Shown here piece by piece: positions 14,045-18,666 of a stretch of DNA of 18,666 nt (its first letter is position 1; every line of letters starts with the position of its first letter). Origin of the DNA: RGIG4140 sp045638265 (lineage in GTDB: Bacteria; Pseudomonadota; Alphaproteobacteria; CAAHEQ01; UBA3637); assembly GCA_045638265.1 (NCBI GenBank), contig JAZUBA010000073.1, positions 1 through 18,666 of the forward strand, given 5' to 3'. The translations under genes and the position numbers were made by a program. Under the pieces are notes generated by a model that searched no databases, was not told where the DNA came from, and saw only the letters and a list, made by a program, of their open reading frames with translations.

Positions 14045-14593
14045 ATGTTTGATTGGGTGGTTAATGCAGGCGCTTGTATTAGCGAATTAATTGATGATGG
14101 ATTGGATTTAGTCAGAGATGGAACAAATGCCGCTGATAATGCCTTGCGTGAAGCAAGTGATTATATGTCAAAAAATACGTGGGCGATTGTTCATTATCCG
14201 GTTAATACTGTGTTGACTGTTGTGCGTAAACCGATTGAAATTACAAATGATGTCGCAACCGTTACTGACGATTATCTCTATGAAGATGAAAAACGAGAAA
14301 TCCAATGTGTTGAAAGTGAATTTCAGAGAAAAGAAGAAGAAAAAGTACATGTAGAAGCACAAAGTGTTGATCAGTTGCATAATGACGCAGAAAAATATGC
14401 TGAAGAACTGCTTCAATCGATGCAAAATAATCCACAGAACGATACACAACAAGGAATAACGCACCAAAATGCTCAAACAGATAACTCAACTGTTTTAGAA
14501 ATATTAAAAACAGCAGGTATGGGTATTGGGGCAGGAGCTGTTGCTTATGGTTCAAATGTTGCTTACCAACACAATGATGATTTTACAAAATAA
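14045..14593 (+). CDS. Unrecognised protein, DW-VNAG family, copy 2
   Basis: 182 residues; AAGGAGA just before ATG 14045. It shares with copy 1 the core DWVVNAG.CIS (3-13), DDGLDL (17-22), NTWAIVHYPVN (44-54), DDYLYEDEKREI (75-86) and VESEF (89-93). The middle (94-125) is a charged probable coiled coil; residues 125-150 are Gln/Asn-rich. Unlike copy 1 it ends in a Gly-zipper-like hydrophobic segment GMGIGAGAVAYGS (158-170), which could insert in or perturb a membrane, followed by a short polar tail. The pair thus differs mainly at the C-terminus: soluble in copy 1, membrane-prone in copy 2. The function is not known. A strong bidirectional terminator lies about 190 bases downstream. Confidence 0.8.
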   Translation: MFDWVVNAGACISELIDDGLDLVRDGTNAADNALREASDYMSKNTWAIVHYPVNTVLTVVRKPIEITNDVATVTDDYLYEDEKREIQCVESEFQRKEEEKVHVEAQSVDQLHNDAEKYAEELLQSMQNNPQNDTQQGITHQNAQTDNSTVLEILKTAGMGIGAGAVAYGSNVAYQHNDDFTK

Positions 14594-14786
14594 GATATAT
14601 CGTTATATTGATAATCTATAAACAAACGCAAAAAGCATAAAATACTTATTTATCATACTGGTTCAACCATTGATTAATTGTGTTTTTGTGTTTTTTTGTT
14701 GATATTTTACATTTTCAATAAAATCAATATATGTTTATTGTAACAAAAAGATATGTATATCCAATCATTGTACAGAATATAAACAT

Positions 14787-14830
14787 AAAAAAAATCCTTC
14801 CGAATTTCTCAATCAGGAAGGATTTTTTTT
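14787..14830. terminator. Strong bidirectional terminator between converging operons
   Basis: A perfect 15-bp stem: a run of eight A plus TCCTTCC (14787-14801) pairs with GGAAGGA plus eight T (14816-14830), with a 14-nt loop. It serves the plus-strand paralogue operon and minus-strand aspS. Confidence 0.9.
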
Positions 14831-14847
14831 GTAGTTACAAATACGAA

Positions 14848-16614
14848 TTAACGTAATTTGATATGTAATTCACGTAATTGTTTTTCCGTAACTTCAGCAG
14901 GTGCTTTCATCAATAAATCAAGCCCTTGTTGAGTCAATGGGAATGCAATTACTTCACGAATGTATGATTCGTCTGTTAATAACATAACCAAGCGGTCAAT
15001 ACCAAAAGCACAACCACCGTGTGGCGGAGCGCCGTATTTAAAGGCATTGAGCATACCGGCAAATTTAGCTTCCACAACTTCCGGACCGTATCCCGCAATT
15101 TCAAAAGCTTTATACATAATGTCCGGACGATGGTTACGAATGGCACCTGATAAAATTTCATAGCCATTGCAAACCATATCAAACTGATAAGCATAGATGT
15201 CTAACGGATCTTTTGTTAACAATGCATCCATTTCGCCTTGTGGCATTGAGAATGGGTTGTGTGAAAATTCAATAGCGCCTGTTTCTTCGTTTTGTTCATA
15301 GAACGGGAAGTCCGTAATCCAACAGAAATCAAAACGATTTGTTTCAATTAATTGTAATTCATTACCCAATAATGTGCGAACCTGACCGGCAAATTTGGCT
15401 GTTTTATCGCCTTTACCACAAACAAAGAATACGCTGTCGCCTGTTTGTGCACCTGTTTGAGCTTGCAAGCGTTCAATGCGTTCAGCATCTAAATTTTTGG
15501 CAATCGGTCCTTTGTTGCCTTCTTCGGCAAATGTGATATAACCCAATCCGCCCATACCTGATTCAACGGCAAAACCGTTCATTTTATCAAACCAACTGCG
15601 TGGTTTTGAAGCTGTTTGCGGTGTTCTGATAGCCCGAACAAATCCACCGTTGGCAACTTGGTTGGCAAATAAGCCGAATGAAGAACCGTCAAAAATGTCT
15701 GATACATCTTCAATGATTAATGGGTTACGCAAGTCCGGTTTGTCTGTACCATATTTAACCATAGCCGTTTTATACGGAATTTGAACAAATCCAATCGGCG
15801 TAACTTGTGCATTTGGAGCAAATTCAACAAATGCATCGTGAATAATCGGTTCAACGGTTGCAAAAATTTCGTCTTGTGTTACATAAGACATTTCAATATC
15901 TAATTGATAAAATTCACCAGGTGAACGGTCAGCACGAGCATCTTCATCTCTGAAACAAGGAGCAACTTGGAAATATCTGTCAAAGCCTGAAACCATCAAT
16001 AATTGTTTAAATTGTTGAGGGGCTTGTGGTAAAGCATAGAATTTTCCGGCATGTAAACGTGATGGAACCAAGAAGTCACGAGCGCCTTCGGGAGAAGAAG
16101 ATGTCAAAATCGGGGTTTGGAATTCGCTGAAACCGGCAGCCCACATTTTTTGACGTAAAGACCAAATAAATTGGTTGCGTAATAAAATATTGGCATGTGG
16201 TTTTTCACGACGTAAATCCAAGAAACGATAGGTCAAACGATGTTCTTCGGACAAATCTTCTGTGTTGGCAACAACCTGAATTGGTAAAACTTCGGCTTCT
16301 GATAAAACGGTTGCATCTGTTACCTGAACTTCAATTTCACCAGTCGGCATTTTGGGATTGACTGTTTCTTTTGTTCTTAAAACCACATTACCGTCAATAC
16401 GTACGACAGATTCGGGATGTACTTTTTCCAACAACGCAAAAGAAGTTGCTGACGTATCCAAAACACATTGTGTGATACCGTAATTATCCCGTAAATCTAT
16501 AAATAATAAGTTTCCATGATCTCGTTTGCGATGAACCCATCCGGACAAACGAATTGACTTACCTTCATCTGTGGCACGCAATGCTCCACAGGTATGTGTA
16601 CGATATTGATGCAT
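14848..16614 (-). CDS. aspS: Aspartate--tRNA ligase (AspRS)
   Basis: 588 residues, normal for bacterial AspRS. The enzyme charges tRNA-Asp with aspartate using ATP, in the cytoplasm. The N-terminal OB-fold anticodon-binding domain (about 1-105) holds SGWVHRKRDHGNLLFIDLRD (24-43). Class II motifs are present: FRDEDARADRSPGEFYQLDI (221-240, motif 2) and GGCAFGIDRLVMLL (533-546, motif 3); the inserted bacterial GAD-type domain lies between them. The His at position 33 of the OB fold matches the residue reported for non-discriminating AspRS, which also charges tRNA-Asn for later amidation by GatCAB; that reading is inference. The ATG at 16612-16614 has AAGGAG seven bases upstream; a GATAAT box at 16653-16658 may be its -10. 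The overall style is alphaproteobacterial. Confidence 0.97.
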   Translation of the reverse strand: MHQYRTHTCGALRATDEGKSIRLSGWVHRKRDHGNLLFIDLRDNYGITQCVLDTSATSFALLEKVHPESVVRIDGNVVLRTKETVNPKMPTGEIEVQVTDATVLSEAEVLPIQVVANTEDLSEEHRLTYRFLDLRREKPHANILLRNQFIWSLRQKMWAAGFSEFQTPILTSSSPEGARDFLVPSRLHAGKFYALPQAPQQFKQLLMVSGFDRYFQVAPCFRDEDARADRSPGEFYQLDIEMSYVTQDEIFATVEPIIHDAFVEFAPNAQVTPIGFVQIPYKTAMVKYGTDKPDLRNPLIIEDVSDIFDGSSFGLFANQVANGGFVRAIRTPQTASKPRSWFDKMNGFAVESGMGGLGYITFAEEGNKGPIAKNLDAERIERLQAQTGAQTGDSVFFVCGKGDKTAKFAGQVRTLLGNELQLIETNRFDFCWITDFPFYEQNEETGAIEFSHNPFSMPQGEMDALLTKDPLDIYAYQFDMVCNGYEILSGAIRNHRPDIMYKAFEIAGYGPEVVEAKFAGMLNAFKYGAPPHGGCAFGIDRLVMLLTDESYIREVIAFPLTQQGLDLLMKAPAEVTEKQLRELHIKLR

Positions 16615-16736
16615 AAATAAACTCCTTAATTATAATTTACAACAGGAAGTAAATTATCTCATTTCAAATGAAAAATCAAGCATAATATTTTAAAAACATC
16701 ATTTTTTTTATCATTTTTAAACAGAACGGCTGATTA

Positions 16737-16778
16737 AACAAAACAGGGCAAAACAAAATCTGTTTTACCCCGTTTGTT
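16737..16778 (-). terminator. Probable terminator of the 575-residue gene
   Basis: A long imperfect hairpin between 16737-16755 and 16761-16778 with a 5-nt loop, G-T pairs and a bulge. It lies 22 bases beyond the stop on the minus strand. The following T run is poor. Confidence 0.45.
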
Positions 16779-16799
16779 AAAAGTCAATAAACCTGATTG

Positions 16800-18527
16800 C
16801 TATCTGGAATTGGCAAAACTTGGTGTCATCGGCTCGTATGGGTTGTAAGACGCCACACTTAACGCACTGGCCAACGAACTGTTTTGTTGTTCAGTAGCAG
16901 CTGATAAAGTGATGCTATCAGAAACATTATAAGTTGACGAATCAGAAGACTGTGCAGACGATTGTTTGGATATCGCATTTTCATCTTCTTTGGCTTCACT
17001 TTTCTTACCTGTTTTATTTGAGATTAAATTATTTTTAGGTTCCGCTTTTTCTGCCAATGTTTTCTTTAACGAAGATTCTTTTTTGGGTTCCGAAACCATA
17101 TTTGTCACATCGGTTTTATTTGAAACTAAATTATTTTGAGGTTCTGTTTGTTCCGATACTGTTTTTGTCTCATTTGTTGAATAATTTAAAACAACAGGAG
17201 TATCCATCTTAGTCCAAAAATCGGATTTCACCTCAATTTGGGATTGATCTTTTTCATCTAAACCGCCATTTTTACTGTGATTATTCACCATCCCAGTATC
17301 ATCAGCCAACATTGTTGAACTTGAATATGTTTGAGAAAAATTATCTACTAAAGAACTCTTCGTTTCAACGGAACCAGATGCAACTACATCATGGGGTACA
17401 TTTAAATTCCCAGTCTCTTGACTAACAGTTGTTTGCCCGTTCTGGACAACACTTTTTTGCCTTGCAAGGGGAGATTTTACTGGAACTGAAGACTTATCAA
17501 AATTATCAAAATTATCAACAATCCTAAAATTATTCCAAGTCTCTTGACTAACATTTGTATTCCCGTTCCGACCAGCATTATTAATGGGTATGTCAGGGAT
17601 AGAATCATAAGATTTTCCAAACATACCTTGACGTAAATTTTTACCTGCATCATCTTTCCTTATATAATAGGGATCTACGGATCCATTCTTAGGCGGAACA
17701 TTTGTTTGCCTCTTCCAATCAACACTTTTTGGCTTTGCAAGGGGAGATTTTACTGGAACTGAAAACTTATCCGAATTATCAATAATCCTAAAATTATTCC
17801 AAGTCCCTTGACTAACATTTGTTTTCCCGTTCTGGAATTCTTCATTAATTACCATACAAACTTTTCTATTCTCATTTGCAGTTATTTGAGCCGCAGCCAT
17901 TTCTTTTTGACACAATTTCAATTCCGCTCTTTCCTTTTGCGTCATCGTTCCATTTATTCTTTTTTCATTCAGTTCGGCAGAACGATTTTTCAAATATGCA
18001 AGTCGCTGTGCATCTGCCTTAGCTTTGTCTATAAATGCATTTAAATATTCATCATTAATAACAAAACCTTTATCAATAGCTTCTTGTAAGCTTTCAGCTG
18101 TCATAATGCTATTATAAAATTCCATTCGTTCGGCTTTACTCATATTATGCAAGTTGGCAATTTGCTCCTTCAACGATTGTTGAATGGCATTGTGCATTGC
18201 TTCCTGTCTCAATCTAGATGAACTGCTATTGCCGTTTTTGGATTGTGTCATTTGTTGATATAATTTTTGTACACTACTCGGAGCGACCGCTAATTCATGA
18301 CGTTTTACATCGGCCGGTAAATCTAAACCGGAGATGGTGCGAATTAAATTTTGACACGTTTTAATAATCAACGGATTGTCTTTGCCCTCTTTGAGTTGAG
18401 CATCAATGTAGGAGATAACATTGCGAAATTCAGCCAAATTCTTTGCATAATCAATGGTTTTTCCGTTGCGGAGATTTTGTTTGGCAATACTTGTATTTTG
18501 AGCAAATTGCGTTGATTTATTTGACAT
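16800..18527 (-). CDS. Large repeat-containing protein of unknown function
   Basis: 575 residues; AGGAGA lies 7 bases before ATG 18525-18527. I recognise no family. Residues 1-230 are hydrophilic and mostly helical, with a probable coiled coil at 165-225 (AYLKNRSAELNEKR). The rest is low-complexity, Ser/Asn/Lys/Thr-rich and likely disordered, with two long repeats at about 233-269 and 321-361 (NVSQ(G/E)TWNNFRI(I/V)DN ... VPVKSPLA), a partial third (363-373), and two EP(Q/K)NNL(V/I)SNKT units near 458-500. It ends in PSFANSR. There is no signal peptide or membrane segment; the N-terminal hydrophilic start would fit a cytoplasmic protein or a substrate of a leaderless secretion route. It shares its promoter element with the pilin-like surface-protein gene. 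It lies upstream of, and separate from, aspS. Confidence 0.8.
   Translation of the reverse strand: MSNKSTQFAQNTSIAKQNLRNGKTIDYAKNLAEFRNVISYIDAQLKEGKDNPLIIKTCQNLIRTISGLDLPADVKRHELAVAPSSVQKLYQQMTQSKNGNSSSSRLRQEAMHNAIQQSLKEQIANLHNMSKAERMEFYNSIMTAESLQEAIDKGFVINDEYLNAFIDKAKADAQRLAYLKNRSAELNEKRINGTMTQKERAELKLCQKEMAAAQITANENRKVCMVINEEFQNGKTNVSQGTWNNFRIIDNSDKFSVPVKSPLAKPKSVDWKRQTNVPPKNGSVDPYYIRKDDAGKNLRQGMFGKSYDSIPDIPINNAGRNGNTNVSQETWNNFRIVDNFDNFDKSSVPVKSPLARQKSVVQNGQTTVSQETGNLNVPHDVVASGSVETKSSLVDNFSQTYSSSTMLADDTGMVNNHSKNGGLDEKDQSQIEVKSDFWTKMDTPVVLNYSTNETKTVSEQTEPQNNLVSNKTDVTNMVSEPKKESSLKKTLAEKAEPKNNLISNKTGKKSEAKEDENAISKQSSAQSSDSSTYNVSDSITLSAATEQQNSSLASALSVASYNPYEPMTPSFANSR
17440..17840. repeat. Diverged direct repeats inside the 575-residue gene
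   Basis: Two blocks of about 110 bp (near 17455-17570 and 17727-17835) share stretches such as GCAAGGGGAGATTTTACTGG and CCTAAAATTATTCCAAGT. They encode the WNNFRI ... VPVKSPLA units, both in frame. A shorter third relative lies near 17410-17445. Confidence 0.75.
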
Positions 18528-18643
18528 TCGCTTTCTCCTAAAAATGATATTTCTATCAGATTTGTTTTTTGTAATAGACTGACAATAAAGGTTTTTTTTA
18601 ACAATCTATCCTTAAAAACATACACTTTTGACTTATAAAATAT

Positions 18644-18666
18644 ATTGTAGCATAAAGGTACGTTTA
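18644..18666 (-). promoter_or_regulatory. Promoter of the 575-residue gene with GTAC-centred palindrome (edge)
   Basis: On the minus strand, TAAACGTACCTTTA (18653-18666) is followed after three bases by TACAAT (18644-18649). A 17-nt spacer would put the -35 just outside the window. The 14-bp element is identical to the one in the surface-protein promoter, at nearly the same position relative to an identical -10. The leader to the ATG would be about 110 nt. Confidence 0.65.

Noticed and set aside
18368..18625. 85-codon frame in the leader of the 575-residue gene
   Set aside because: It overlaps the real gene in another frame, has no Shine-Dalgarno, and its later part is simply a frame shadow.

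Overview
This AT-rich window looks like the chromosome of a host- or gut-associated alphaproteobacterium. Three things point that way: an aspartyl-tRNA synthetase of the alphaproteobacterial type, a prepilin-like leader (HG/RSMVEILG) of a kind I associate with uncultured gut Alphaproteobacteria, and many secreted or low-complexity proteins. The lineage is an inference from protein style, not a database result.

Layout. Positions 1-420 hold a left-edge open frame and degraded sequence. At 420-1329 (minus) is a family 8 glycosyltransferase gene broken at a (TA)4 tract, followed by a tRNA-Leu(CAA) gene with its own promoter and terminator. At 1820-2272 (plus) is a small exported protein with NPY/GRYGS repeats. 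The minus-strand block 2971-7956 holds an 854-residue prepilin-like surface protein, an acidic helical protein of unknown function, and an intact membrane-anchored family 8 glycosyltransferase. The surface protein combines a pilin N-terminus, four Cys-rich lectin-like modules and two Thr-rich stalks.

The plus-strand block 8179-10970 is a four-gene phage tail-fibre cassette (tail-collar protein, beta-sandwich tail protein, long fibre, fibre-assembly-like protein). It has its own promoter and terminator and no other phage genes around it. It is followed by two tandem ankyrin-repeat paralogues (11072-13307) and two tandem paralogues of an unrecognised family (13501-14593). The window closes on the minus strand with aspS (14848-16614) and a 575-residue repeat protein of unknown function (16800-18527).

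How the parts may work together. The most striking signal is regulatory. The surface-protein gene and the 575-residue gene, 13 kb apart, have the same 14-bp palindromic element (TAAACGTACCTTTA) immediately upstream of an identical -10 hexamer (TACAAT). A third, more symmetric version lies upstream of the surface-protein gene. This suggests one regulator controlling a small surface-associated regulon. The lectin-like, Thr-rich pilin-like protein, the glycosyltransferases and the exported repeat protein fit a surface or host-interaction theme. The tail-fibre, ankyrin and paired-paralogue block looks like an accessory island.
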